In this document: positions 52,582 to 61,890 of the stretch, in pieces | Layout of the letters: each line of letters starts with the position of its first letter | Numbering within the stretch: position 1 is the stretch's first letter | NCBI RefSeq assembly: GCF_003997495.1 | Contig: NZ_RZRU01000010.1 | Coordinates: 169,650-233,649 of the forward strand | Direction: 5' to 3' | Source of the DNA: Mesorhizobium sp. M7A.F.Ca.US.008.03.1.1 | Lineage (GTDB): Bacteria; Pseudomonadota; Alphaproteobacteria; Rhizobiales; Rhizobiaceae | Length of the DNA stretch: 64,000 bases | Translations under genes and position numbers: made by a program | The notes under the pieces: model-generated | Database searches by the model: none | Told to the model about the DNA's origin: nothing | What the model saw: the letters and a program-made list of their open reading frames with translations, nothing else

Positions 52582-53919
52582 ATGGATAACTCCGCCGGCG
52601 GCGCCATCGCGCAGCCCGACACTTACGGGCGGCCTCACTTAGCCGCCGTCGACTCCCGCGTTCACGAACTGCTTCTAAGACAGGAGCGTCAGGAGCGGAC
52701 AACTCTCAAACTGATCGCCTCCGAGAACTTTGCCTCCTCGGCGGTGTTGGAAGCGACCGGGTCGATTTTCACCAACAAGTATGCCGAGGGATACCCCGGT
52801 GCGCGCTACTACGCCGGAAACGAGATCGTCGATGAGCTTGAGACCCTCGCGATCGAGCGCCTGAAAGCGCTATTTGGCAGTGAACATGCCAACGTCCAGC
52901 CTTATTCAGGCTCGCCAGCCAACCAGGCTGTCTATCGCGCGCTTTTGAGCCCCCGTGACAAAGTCATGGGCTTGCCTTTACCCGAAGGCGGCCATCTGAC
53001 TCACGGTTGGTCCGTCAATTTTTCCGGCAGCGATTATCAGCGCGTCCCGTACAGGCTGCACGAAAAGACACAGCAAATTGACTATGACCACTTGCGCGAG
53101 ACCGCCAAGCGGGAACGCCCGAAGCTAATTTGGGTCGGCGGAACTGCTTATCCGCGTATTTTTGACTACGCGGCAATGGCCGAAATTGCTTCGGAGGTGA
53201 ACTCGTATCTGGTGGCTGACATCGCCCACATCTGCGGCCTGGTTGTCGCAGGAGTGCATCCGAACCCCGTGTCCCATTGCGATGTGGTCACCAGCACCTC
53301 TCACAAGTCGATCCGCGGTCCCCGGGGTGGCTTCATTTTATCAAGGAATGAAGACCGTTATCAGCCCCTCCATCATCCGAAGAGCAAACACAATCTGGCC
53401 AAACGTATAGACCGCGCCGTGTTCCCTCTTCTGCAAGGCGGACCGCATATGAATACTATCGCCGCGCTTGCCGTCGCTTTGCAGGAAGCAGCGAACTCGT
53501 CCTTTCGTGTCTACGGTCAGCAGATCGTCCACAACGCCAAGGCTCTGGCCCAGGCACTTCTGGAGCGAGGTTATGAACTCGTCACCGGGGGCACTGACAA
53601 TCACATGCTGATCCTTGATCTTCGGGACCGGTCGCTGTCAGGCAAAGCCTATGCGGAGCGCTTATCGCGTGCAGGCATCATTGCGAATTTCAATATGGTC
53701 CCGGGCGACCGGCGGCATCCGGCGCTGACAAGCGGCATCCGCTTAGGGACACCAGCGGTGACGTCCATGGGCATGCGCGAAACGGAGATGGTGCAGATCG
53801 CCGCTTTCATCGACTCGGTCTGCCGCCAGCCCGATGACCAGGAAGTTCATGCGAGCGTACGAAGAGACGTTGCCGACTTCTGCACTGCGTTCGATGTTCC
53901 CGGCATCCCCGACCGATAA
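52582..53919 (+). CDS. glyA: Serine hydroxymethyltransferase
   Basis: A 445-residue PLP enzyme interconverting serine and glycine with transfer of a one-carbon unit to tetrahydrofolate. It shows ENFASSAVLEATGSIFTNKY, the EGYPGARYYAGNE motif, and the PLP-lysine motif in the variant form TSTSHKSIRGPRGG (family TTTTHKTLRGPRGG). Length is normal, with a short N-terminal extension. It is the first gene of a metK-adenosine kinase-tdh cassette. The variant PLP motif and moderate G+C suggest a diverged island paralogue, not the housekeeping copy. Confidence 0.95.
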   Translation: MDNSAGGAIAQPDTYGRPHLAAVDSRVHELLLRQERQERTTLKLIASENFASSAVLEATGSIFTNKYAEGYPGARYYAGNEIVDELETLAIERLKALFGSEHANVQPYSGSPANQAVYRALLSPRDKVMGLPLPEGGHLTHGWSVNFSGSDYQRVPYRLHEKTQQIDYDHLRETAKRERPKLIWVGGTAYPRIFDYAAMAEIASEVNSYLVADIAHICGLVVAGVHPNPVSHCDVVTSTSHKSIRGPRGGFILSRNEDRYQPLHHPKSKHNLAKRIDRAVFPLLQGGPHMNTIAALAVALQEAANSSFRVYGQQIVHNAKALAQALLERGYELVTGGTDNHMLILDLRDRSLSGKAYAERLSRAGIIANFNMVPGDRRHPALTSGIRLGTPAVTSMGMRETEMVQIAAFIDSVCRQPDDQEVHASVRRDVADFCTAFDVPGIPDR

Positions 53920-53976
53920 GCCACCCCAATCCAGAAACTCCTCACTAACTCCAGCACTTGAAGCGAGGGCATTTTT

Positions 53977-55152
53977 ATGACCAGGCAGTTCGTGTTCTCT
54001 TCCGAATCCGTCGGCGCGGGACACCCCGATAAGATGGCAGACAACATCTCCGATGCCATTCTCGATGCGGTCCTGCGCACCGATCCGAAGGCGCGCGTCG
54101 CCTGTGAAGTGTTGGTGAAGACGGGGATGGTCGTTGTGGCTGGCGAGATCACCAGCCATGCCCACATCGATTACAGCCAAGTCGCCCGCGATACGATACT
54201 CGATATTGGCTACGACGATGATGCGATTGGCTTTGATGGTCGACGTTGCGCCGTCGTTCTGGCCCTCACCGAGCAGTCGCCCGACATAAGCCAGGGCGTT
54301 GATGAAGGACGAGGGCAGGATCTCGGGCAAGGGGCAGGGGATCAGGGCATCATGTTTGGATTCGCATGCAACGAGACGGATACATTGATGCCCCTGCCGA
54401 TCCAACTCGCTCACCATTTGACGAAAAGACAGGCCGAGGTCCGGAAAGCGGGACAGCTTGGCTGGCTGCGTCCGGACGTGAAATCTCAAGTGTCGGTACG
54501 CTACGAAGGGCTCCGCCCGGTGGCGCTGGATACCATAGTCCTGTCAACGCAGCATGACGAAGCGGTCTCACAAGCCACGGTCCGCGAAGGCGTCATTGAG
54601 GAGATCATAAAACCGGTCCTGCCGGCCCACCTGGATACTTCGGGGATCAGATTTCTGGTCAACCCAACAGGGCGGTTCGTGGTCGGTGGGCCTGCCGGCG
54701 ACTGCGGCCTCACAGGACGGAAGATCATCGTCGATTCCTACGGTGGGACCGGGCGTCACGGCGGCGGTGCCTTTTCGGGCAAGGACCCATCCAAGGTTGA
54801 CCGCTCGGCGGCCTATGCCGCCCGGTATGTCGCGAAGAACATCGTTGCCAGCGGCCTTGCGGAGGTCTGCGAGGTTCAGCTTGCCTACGCGATCGGCGTG
54901 GCCAGTCCGGTTTCTGTCATGGTCAATACCTTCGGAACCGCAAGGATCGAGGAAAAAAGGATCGAGCGCCTTGTTCTCGAGGTTTTCAATCTCCGACCGA
55001 AAGGCATCATCAAGATGCTTGATCTCTTACGGCCGATATACCGCAAGACGGCGACATACGGACACTTCGGGCGTGAAGAGCCTGAGTTCACTTGGGAGAA
55101 GACGGACAAAGCTGACGATTTGCTGCGTGAAGCCGGACCGGCAGCTGCGTGA
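53977..55152 (+). CDS. metK: S-adenosylmethionine synthetase
   Basis: A 391-residue enzyme making SAM from methionine and ATP. Signature 1 is [15 protein letters not shown]; signature 2 is [19 protein letters not shown]; the start [20 protein letters not shown] contains the ATP-site His. All three domains are complete. GAGGG lies eight bases before the ATG. It is 57 bases after glyA. Confidence 0.96.
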   Translation: MTRQFVFSSESVGAGHPDKMADNISDAILDAVLRTDPKARVACEVLVKTGMVVVAGEITSHAHIDYSQVARDTILDIGYDDDAIGFDGRRCAVVLALTEQSPDISQGVDEGRGQDLGQGAGDQGIMFGFACNETDTLMPLPIQLAHHLTKRQAEVRKAGQLGWLRPDVKSQVSVRYEGLRPVALDTIVLSTQHDEAVSQATVREGVIEEIIKPVLPAHLDTSGIRFLVNPTGRFVVGGPAGDCGLTGRKIIVDSYGGTGRHGGGAFSGKDPSKVDRSAAYAARYVAKNIVASGLAEVCEVQLAYAIGVASPVSVMVNTFGTARIEEKRIERLVLEVFNLRPKGIIKMLDLLRPIYRKTATYGHFGREEPEFTWEKTDKADDLLREAGPAAA

Positions 55153-55252
55153 GGGCGGCTGGATCAAGCGCATGCGGCAACCCATTTCAACTCGCGAGAC
55201 CACGCCCGGCCGGCGTGGCAAGAAGCCGGCTCGGGTTTTGGCGGAGATTTTG

Positions 55253-56266
55253 ATGCCGGATTATGACGTGCTTTGCATCGGCAATGCCATTGTCGACATC
55301 ATCGCCCAGTGCGACGAGGAATTCCTCGAGACCAACGGCATCATCAAGGGCGCGATGAACCTCATCGACACACAACGCGCCGAACTGCTCTACAGCCGCA
55401 TGGGCCCGGCGATCGAAGCGTCCGGCGGCAGCGCCGGCAACACGGCGGCCGGCGTCGCCAGCTTTGGCGGCCGCGCGGCCTTCTTCGGCAAGGTCTCCAA
55501 CGATGCGCTGGGCGAAATCTACGCCCACGACATCCATGCGCAGGGCGTCGCCTTCGGCACCACGCCGCTCAAGGGTGAGCCGCCGACGGCGCGCTCGATG
55601 ATCTTCGTCACGCCCGACGGCGAGCGCTCGATGAACACCTATCTCGGCGCCTGCGTCGAGCTTGGCCCTGAGGATGTCGAAGCCGACAAGGCGTCCGGCG
55701 CCAAGGTCACCTATTTCGAAGGCTATCTGTGGGACCCGCCGCGCGCCAAGGAGGCAATCCGCCAGACGGCGAAGCTGGCGCACGCGGCAGGCCGAGAAGT
55801 GTCGATGACGCTGTCGGATTCGTTCTGCGTCGACCGCTACCGCGACGAATTCCTCGACCTGGTGCGCTCGGGCACGGTCGACATCGTCTTTGCCAACAGC
55901 CACGAGATCAAGTCGCTCTACCAGACATCGTCGTTCGACGAGGCGCTGGCCCAGATCCGCAAGGATTGCCGGATCGCCGCCGTCACCCGCTCGGAAAAAG
56001 GCTCGGTGATCGTGCGCGGCGACGAGACCGTGGTGATCAAGGCGACCGCCATCAAGGAACTGGTCGACACGACGGGCGCCGGCGATCTCTATGCCGCCGG
56101 CTTCCTGCATGGCTACACGCAAGGCCGCGACCTGCAGACTTGCGGCGACCTTGGCTCACTGGCAGCCGGATTGGTGATCCAGCAGATCGGCCCCAGGCCC
56201 CGTCAGAATTTGCGCCGCGAGGCTGAGCAGGCGGGGCTGACCATTCCGGACGTTCAAACGAGTTAG
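55253..56266 (+). CDS. PfkB-family sugar kinase, adenosine-kinase-like
   Basis: A 337-residue kinase. The N-terminal substrate lid is [40 protein letters not shown] is the PfkB signature 1 region; the catalytic Asp and anion hole are in [20 protein letters not shown]. Overall it resembles alphaproteobacterial adenosine kinases. Next to metK, it would recycle adenosine released from S-adenosylhomocysteine to AMP. ATG 55253 has GGAG seven bases upstream. Codons are strongly G/C-ending, unlike glyA and metK. Confidence 0.85.
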   Translation: MPDYDVLCIGNAIVDIIAQCDEEFLETNGIIKGAMNLIDTQRAELLYSRMGPAIEASGGSAGNTAAGVASFGGRAAFFGKVSNDALGEIYAHDIHAQGVAFGTTPLKGEPPTARSMIFVTPDGERSMNTYLGACVELGPEDVEADKASGAKVTYFEGYLWDPPRAKEAIRQTAKLAHAAGREVSMTLSDSFCVDRYRDEFLDLVRSGTVDIVFANSHEIKSLYQTSSFDEALAQIRKDCRIAAVTRSEKGSVIVRGDETVVIKATAIKELVDTTGAGDLYAAGFLHGYTQGRDLQTCGDLGSLAAGLVIQQIGPRPRQNLRREAEQAGLTIPDVQTS

Positions 56267-56331
56267 TGGCCTACCTTCCCGTTGTGCAGGCTATCTCGCC
56301 AGAAGCGCAATCACGGAATAGGGAAATCCTG

Positions 56332-57366
56332 ATGTCGAACATGATGAAGGCGCTTGTGAAGGCCAAGGCCGAACCGGGCATCTGGATGGAAGAGGTGCCG
56401 GTGCCGGAAATCGGCCCCAACGACGTGCTGATCAAGATCAAGAAGACGGCGATCTGCGGCACCGACGTGCACATCTACAATTGGGACCAGTGGGCGCAGA
56501 AGACGGTGCCGGTGCCGATGGTGACGGGCCATGAATTCGTCGGCACCGTTGCCGATTTCGGCGCAGCGGTCACCGAATACAAGGTCGGCCAGCGTGTATC
56601 GGGCGAAGGCCACATCGTCTGCGGCCATTGCCGCAACTGTCGCGCCGGGCGAGGGCATCTGTGCCGCAACACGCTCGGCGTCGGCGTCAACCGTCCAGGC
56701 GCCTTCGGCGAGTATCTGGCGATCCCGCAGCACAATGTCGTGCCGATCCCCGACGATGTGCCCGATGAGATTGCCGCGATCTTCGATCCCTTGGGCAATG
56801 CCGTCCACACCGCATTGTCCTTCGATCTGGTCGGCGAGGACGTGCTGGTGACTGGCGCCGGGCCGATCGGCATCATGGGCGCGCTCGTCGCCCAATGCGT
56901 CGGCGCGCGCAAAGTGGTCATCACTGACATCAACCCGGTGCGGCTGGCGCTAGCCAAGAAACTCGGCGTCCAGCATGTCGTCGACGCCTCGAAGGAGAAG
57001 CTGCGCGACGTCATGCCGGTGCTCGGCATGACCGAGGGGTTCGACGTCGGCCTCGAAATGTCAGGCGCCGCCCCCGCTTTCCGCGACATGATCGACACCA
57101 TGAACAATGGCGGCAAGATCGCCATTCTGGGCATCGCGCCGACCGGCTTCGAGATCGACTGGAACAAGGTCATCTTCAAGATGCTGCATCTCAAAGGCAT
57201 CTACGGCCGCGAGATGTTCGAAACCTGGTACAAGATGATCGCGCTTGTGCAGGGTCCGCTGGATGTCTCCGGCCTGATCACCCACCGCATCGGCATCGAC
57301 GATTTTCAGATCGGTTTCGATGCGATGAAGAGCGGCAGTTCCGGCAAGGTGGTGATGGACTGGTAG
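56332..57366 (+). CDS. tdh: L-threonine 3-dehydrogenase
   Basis: A 344-residue zinc-dependent medium-chain dehydrogenase converting threonine to 2-amino-3-ketobutyrate. The catalytic zinc Cys and His are in [20 protein letters not shown] and GHEFVG; the structural zinc cysteines in [15 protein letters not shown]; the NAD site is [13 protein letters not shown]. Length is normal. The usual partner kbl (2-amino-3-ketobutyrate CoA ligase) is not next to it. It follows the adenosine-kinase-like gene by 65 bases and shares its G/C-rich codon use, suggesting both came together from a chromosome. Confidence 0.94.
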   Translation: MSNMMKALVKAKAEPGIWMEEVPVPEIGPNDVLIKIKKTAICGTDVHIYNWDQWAQKTVPVPMVTGHEFVGTVADFGAAVTEYKVGQRVSGEGHIVCGHCRNCRAGRGHLCRNTLGVGVNRPGAFGEYLAIPQHNVVPIPDDVPDEIAAIFDPLGNAVHTALSFDLVGEDVLVTGAGPIGIMGALVAQCVGARKVVITDINPVRLALAKKLGVQHVVDASKEKLRDVMPVLGMTEGFDVGLEMSGAAPAFRDMIDTMNNGGKIAILGIAPTGFEIDWNKVIFKMLHLKGIYGREMFETWYKMIALVQGPLDVSGLITHRIGIDDFQIGFDAMKSGSSGKVVMDW

Positions 57367-57829
57367 GGATTGCCTTGGCCGCTATTCAGGAAAAGCTGAC
57401 GACAGCACCTCTGGTCCGCCGGACATTTTCCAACTAGGGGAACATGGCTGGGTGGAGAGCTATGGCTCCGCTACGTGCGCTCGCTAATCATATACGGCGA
57501 CGTATCGCGGCCCACCCGGTGACGGTCGATGGGGCAATTCGCTTCAGTCGATGACGGAAACCCGGTGAACCGATGCTGAGGCCCCGACGCGATCGTCTAT
57601 TTCCTATGATCTGCGATTGAGGTCGAGGTGTTGCCGCTTTCAGCGGGTAAGATGCGATAGACGACTTCCGGTACCCTTCCGGTCAGCGAAAAGGAAGGCA
57701 ACGAGCCGCATTGCCTCAAGCAAAATGTTACCAATAGTGTCCTGTTCCAAAGGGGATGGACAGGTCGTGCCATTCCGGTTCGGGGGAAGGATGGCGCGGC
57801 TCAGCATGGCGACACGGTGAAGCGGCGAT
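57367..57829. other. Stretch after tdh, nothing recognised
   Basis: No gene or terminator is visible; transposon-derived debris follows. Confidence 0.35.
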
Positions 57830-58310
57830 CGTGGAGCTTTATTGCGGCGTTGACAAGCGGCGCATTCTGGATGAGTTCGAGGCGGTAACCGGCTATTATT
57901 CGCAAGCGCGCGATCCGTCTTATGAACCGTCGTGAGCAGAGGCCGTCTGCGGGCAAGAGCCGCAGCCGCTGTTACGGCAGCGATGTCCGCGACGCGCTCA
58001 TCGTGTTGTGGGAGGATTCGGAGCGGCTGGGTCCGCATCGACGCTCGCGGCGGCCAGCGCCGCCGGGCAGGAATGAGTTCGCAGTTCGCCGCTCGGTGCC
58101 AGCCCGCACCTTCGGCGATTGGAAAGATCCGCCGCCCGGCTTTGTTGAGCGCATTCGGGCACGTCTTCGTCAGGGAGCTTCGTGCAGACGATGGTGCTGA
58201 CCGGATTGCCGCCGGCTGGACCGATTGCATTCCGCTCCGCACGCGCGACAGCGGCAATGTGATCATGGCGATCAAGCAGGCCCGCTCCCGGTTTCGCTGA
58301 CCCTGTGCTG
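57830..58310 (+). mobile_element. Integrase-core transposase remnant
   Basis: Pieces in three frames match a group of rve-core transposases: VDKRRILDEFEAVTGYYSQA, then RSRCYGSDVRDALIVLWEDS, then FAVRRSVPARTFGDWKDPPP with GFVE, and DRIAAGWTDCIPLRTRDSGN. The segment carrying the first catalytic acid is disrupted and frameshifts are frequent. Confidence 0.6.
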
Positions 58311-58687
58311 CTGTTTGCCGGCATCCGCCCGCACAGGAAGAGCTTGTAAAAGTGCGGAAATCGAGGAGCCGTTGGTCGTCGATCTTCAGCCTGAACGCGG
58401 TCGTTTGCTGGTGCCGCAAATCGGCTGTTGCATGTACATCCCTGTCAGACGTCAGTTTTCCTCGCCTATTTTGGTGTCGAGCGCGAAGTGCTCCAACCAG
58501 ATTGCAAGGCTTTTTGGAAATGAGAGCGGCTTTGCGCAGGGCGCTCCGTTGTTGAGCATTCAAGCTACCAAGCCAATGACGCGCAGGTTCCACCAGGCTC
58601 GCCAGCCTTGAAGGACAGCGAAAAAAGCAGAGCACGACAGACACAACAGTGCATCAGGACGCCGCAGTCGTTGAAGATGGTGCGCTG
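58311..58687. other. Decayed stretch before the nod box
   Basis: Probably the eroded end of the transposase remnant; nothing else recognised. Confidence 0.35.
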
Positions 58688-58735
58688 CATCCATACCGTG
58701 GATGCATTCGATCCAAATAATCGATTTGTTCAATC
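58688..58735 (+). promoter_or_regulatory. nod box (NodD binding site) upstream of ttsI
   Basis: CATCCATACCGTGGATG, followed by GATCCAAATAATCGATTTGT and ending in CAATC, matches the 47-base nod-box consensus (YATCCAYNNYRYRGATG...ATCNAAACAATCRATTTTACCAATC) closely. NodD with plant flavonoids would activate ttsI from here, as shown for NGR234. Confidence 0.85.
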
Positions 58736-58755
58736 AGTTTCTCGAAAGCTAACCC
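58734..58755 (+). promoter_or_regulatory. tts-like box fused to the nod box
   Basis: TCAGTTTCTCGAAAGCTAAC carries the tts-box core (missing only the leading GTC context, which is AATC). It shares two bases with the end of the nod box and lies 300 bases before ttsI. Confidence 0.65.
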
Positions 58756-59054
58756 TACCCTCTGTGGGAATCGGGCTCTGAGCCGCGACGCTGCCTTGCG
58801 AGCGCAGGGGCTGCACGTAGGAGAGATGATGCAACGAGAAATCGCACGCGGGTTGCTGGCCTCGTGGGTTCGCCGACCGGCGTATTTGAGCCCGTCAGTT
58901 GGTCCTCACCCGCGCCTATTGCCACCGAGCGACTTGCATGTCCCTCCGACTCGGACCAGTTCCGAGAGCTGCGACGAGTTGCGCGCCGTGTGCTCCGATC
59001 AGATGGCCGCCGGTGACGCGTTCGATGGGCCGTCCCTCTTCGAGAGGAGATGAA

Positions 59055-59741
59055 ATGCGAACGCTGCTCGTGGATCATCATGCGGATCTTGCGCGCGCCA
59101 TGCGACTTGCGCTCGGGGATGGCGGCTTCGTCGTTGATGTCGTTGGTACTCTGGAACTGGCTTCGAGTGCATTTTCTTGCGCCAGCTATGAAATTCTCCT
59201 GCTGGAATTGGCTCTGCCAGATGGCGATGGCTTGGGTTGGCTGAGGCAGTTGAGGACCCACGGGCATTCAGTTCCTGCCGTCATTATGAGCAGCCTTAAC
59301 GATCTCGATAAGCGAATTGCGATCTTCAACGGTGGTGCGGACGACTTTCTGCTCAAACCCATCTCTACCGATGAGCTTATTGCCAGAATGAGAGCCATTC
59401 TGCGCCGGGCGACACAGATGACCGACCTGAGGCTCGTATTTGGCAATCTCGACTTTGATCCGGTCGCCCGCCAGGTTTTCGTTGATGGGCACCCAATGAT
59501 GATCGCACGTCGCGAACTCTGTGTTCTAGAGCACCTGCTTAACCGGGCAGGCCGCATCGTGCCCCGTGCGCAATTGGAAGATCACCTCTATTCATTCAAC
59601 GACGACGTGTCTGCCAACGCGCTTGAAGTCGGAATTTATCGTTTACGGGGACATCTGACCAGATCAGGTGCAACGCCACGGATCAAGACCATCCGAGGCA
59701 TTGGTTACATCCTAGAATTGACTGACGCCTCGTCCGCATAG
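59055..59741 (+). CDS. ttsI: TtsI, transcriptional activator of the type III regulon
   Basis: A 228-residue OmpR-like regulator. The receiver domain lacks the phospho-acceptor: position 51 is Glu in ILLLELALPDGDG where Asp is expected, and the acidic pocket is VDHHAD. The C-terminal winged helix (MIARRELCVLEHLLNRAGRI, NALEVGIYRLRGHLTRSG) is intact. It would bind tts boxes without phosphorylation. GAGGAG lies just before ATG 59055; the longer upstream frame starts inside the leader. Its promoter combines a nod box and a tts-like box. Confidence 0.93.
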   Translation: MRTLLVDHHADLARAMRLALGDGGFVVDVVGTLELASSAFSCASYEILLLELALPDGDGLGWLRQLRTHGHSVPAVIMSSLNDLDKRIAIFNGGADDFLLKPISTDELIARMRAILRRATQMTDLRLVFGNLDFDPVARQVFVDGHPMMIARRELCVLEHLLNRAGRIVPRAQLEDHLYSFNDDVSANALEVGIYRLRGHLTRSGATPRIKTIRGIGYILELTDASSA

Positions 59742-59767
59742 TTTGTCGAATCGAAAGAAGATCTATT

Positions 59768-61234
59768 TTGCTGATCCTTCAACATCCTTGCGCTGCGCTC
59801 AATTGGCGGGCGATCGCCAACAAGGTTACAAGACCTGCAGTGCCCCGTTACCTGGGCCATCTCCTCTGCGCGCTTATTGTGACTTTCCCACTTGGTGTCG
59901 CGGCGCAAAACAAGCAGGACAAAGGCCCGCCGCATGCGGCTTCGAATAGCATCAACGCCACGCTGACCCTTTCCTCTTCGCTCGGGGAGACCGTTCATCT
60001 GCCCGGGCCAGCCACGACCATCTTTGTTGCTGACCCCACGATCGCGGATTTTCAGGCGCCATCGAGCAAAACAATCTTCGTCTTTGGCAAGAAATCGGGG
60101 CGGACCAGCCTATTCGCCTTGGATGGCAATGGCGAGCCTCTCGCCGAATTGCGTATCGTTGTCACGCAACCGATCGGGGATTTACGCGCCATGTTGCGGG
60201 AGCAGGTCGGCGACTATCCCATCCGCGTCAACTATACGCCGCGCGGCGCAATCCTTAGCGGGACGGCGCCCGACGCAGAGGTCGCCGACACCGCAAAAAG
60301 AGTCACTGAGCAATATCTGGGCGACGGAGCGCAAGTCGTCAACAACATCAAGGTCGCTGGATCCCTGCAAGTTAACCTCAGCGTGCGCGTAGCCGAAGTC
60401 TCACGCAGCGCCATGAAGTCACTCGGCGTCAACTTGTCCGCCTTCGGTCAAATCGGCAATTTCAAAGTGGGCGTTCTAAGCGGAAGCGCTGCAAGCGCTG
60501 GGTCTGGTTCAACCCAGGGTGGCGGTACAGCAGAAATCGGATTCGACAACGGTGCCGTCAACGTCAGCGCGGTTCTCGACGCGCTCGCCAAGGAGCATAT
60601 AGCTTCCGTCCTGGCTGAGCCGAACCTCACCGCTATGTCGGGTGAAAAGGCCAGCTTTCTCGCGGGCGGCGAATTTCCCATTCCTGTCCTGCAGGAAAAC
60701 AGGCAGGTATCGGTTGAATTCCGTCACTTCGGCGTCAGTCTGGAATTTGTGCCGACAGTTCTCAGCAACAATCAAATCAACATTCACGTAACGCCCGAAG
60801 TCAGTGAACTGTCGACGCAAGGTGCCGTGCAAATCAACGGAATTTCCGTGCCGGCAGTTTCCACGCGCCGAGCCGATACGGTCGTCGAACTCGCCAGCGG
60901 CCAGAGCTTCGCAATCGGCGGTCTAATCAGGCGGAACGTCAACAATGATGTCAGGGCCTTTCCCTGGCTCGGAGAACTGGCGATCCTGGGACCGCTTTTT
61001 CGCTCGACCTCGTTTCAAAAAGAGGAGTCAGAACTGGTCATTCTAGTTACGCCTTACATTGTAAGACCAGGCTCCAACCCAAACCAGATGAGCGCACCGA
61101 CCGAGCGGGCGGCACCGGCTTTGAACGGAGGGGGCGCTCCGACGAATTCCGTGACAAGTCCCCCGCGAGACCGCGCTGCTATCCGTGCGGGCGCGCCAAG
61201 CGCCCAGGGCGGTCTCGGCTTCATCATCGAATAG
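59768..61234 (+). CDS. rhcC1: RhcC1, outer-membrane secretin of Tad/CpaC type
   Basis: A 488-residue secretin. The N-terminal segment is pilus-secretin-like (VHLPGPATTIFVADPTIADF, FVFGKKSGRTSLFALDGNGE), a BON-like domain follows (GAILSGTAPDAEVADTAKRV), then the secretin domain with SVLAEPNLTAMSGEKASFLA and GGEFPIP, and LASGQSFAIGGLIRR. It is closer to CpaC/RcpA of Tad pili than to YscC, in line with the proposal that rhizobial type III systems recruited a Tad-type secretin. It starts at TTG 59768; GTG 59840, directly before the signal peptide, is an alternative. Confidence 0.85.
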   Translation: MLILQHPCAALNWRAIANKVTRPAVPRYLGHLLCALIVTFPLGVAAQNKQDKGPPHAASNSINATLTLSSSLGETVHLPGPATTIFVADPTIADFQAPSSKTIFVFGKKSGRTSLFALDGNGEPLAELRIVVTQPIGDLRAMLREQVGDYPIRVNYTPRGAILSGTAPDAEVADTAKRVTEQYLGDGAQVVNNIKVAGSLQVNLSVRVAEVSRSAMKSLGVNLSAFGQIGNFKVGVLSGSAASAGSGSTQGGGTAEIGFDNGAVNVSAVLDALAKEHIASVLAEPNLTAMSGEKASFLAGGEFPIPVLQENRQVSVEFRHFGVSLEFVPTVLSNNQINIHVTPEVSELSTQGAVQINGISVPAVSTRRADTVVELASGQSFAIGGLIRRNVNNDVRAFPWLGELAILGPLFRSTSFQKEESELVILVTPYIVRPGSNPNQMSAPTERAAPALNGGGAPTNSVTSPPRDRAAIRAGAPSAQGGLGFIIE

Positions 61235-61246
61235 TGTCATCCAAAG

Positions 61247-61807
61247 ATGTTGCGTTTTATAATCCTCTTTGTCGCTCTGGCACCAAGCGTAAGTGGCTGC
61301 ACAAGCACTACGCCAGTTGATGTCGAACCATCGGCACCAATGCTTGTCCGAGAGGAGACCACCGTCCTGACGTTGCAAAGCCTGCGCGCTTCCGAACGGC
61401 AGCGTTTGCGTGTTTTCCTAGACAAGGCCAGTCGCGGCCGGTTCGATGCCATCCACCTCCTCATCAGCGGTTCGCCCCAGCTCAGCGCAGGGGTAGCCCA
61501 TCAGGCCAGGCAGTTGGCAATCGAAGAAGACAACATTCAATTGCGCGATCAACACGACGCCGGCTCAGTGCGAATTGAGGCGATTGTCTATCACGCCCGT
61601 CCGCCGGTCTGTCCCTCATATGGTGCCTTACCCAATGAAGAATCCTTCAAACAGCCGCTTGGTTGTTCGACAGGACATAACCTGGCCGTGATGGTCAACG
61701 ATCCGCGCGATCTGCTCGACAATCAGGCCGTCAAGGCCGGCGATGGCGATCGTGCTTCTGTACCAGTTGCAACTTACAGAACATTCGGGACGGATAAAGG
61801 TGGCTGA
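61247..61807 (+). CDS. CpaD-like lipoprotein paired with the secretin
   Basis: A 186-residue protein with a short signal and lipobox SVSGC, a central region typical of CpaD (LDKASRGRFDAIHLLISGSP, LAIEEDNIQLRDQHD) and the CpaD C-terminal motif with GCSTGHNLAVMVNDPRDLLD. CpaD belongs to the Tad pilus outer-membrane complex. Located 12 bases after rhcC1, it probably assists that secretin. Y4xK of NGR234 occupies a comparable place. Confidence 0.8.
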   Translation: MLRFIILFVALAPSVSGCTSTTPVDVEPSAPMLVREETTVLTLQSLRASERQRLRVFLDKASRGRFDAIHLLISGSPQLSAGVAHQARQLAIEEDNIQLRDQHDAGSVRIEAIVYHARPPVCPSYGALPNEESFKQPLGCSTGHNLAVMVNDPRDLLDNQAVKAGDGDRASVPVATYRTFGTDKGG

Positions 61808-61890
61808 TACCGCCCTTATCTCGGCAGCACTCCTACCGGAGATTGAAAGCTTCCAATCGCGTCCTGATCTAAAATAAAAGGAACCGCTGG

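Noticed and set aside
57640..58644. 334-codon open frame on the minus strand
   Set aside because: Antisense to recognisable transposase pieces; Arg/Pro-rich composition typical of a shadow frame.
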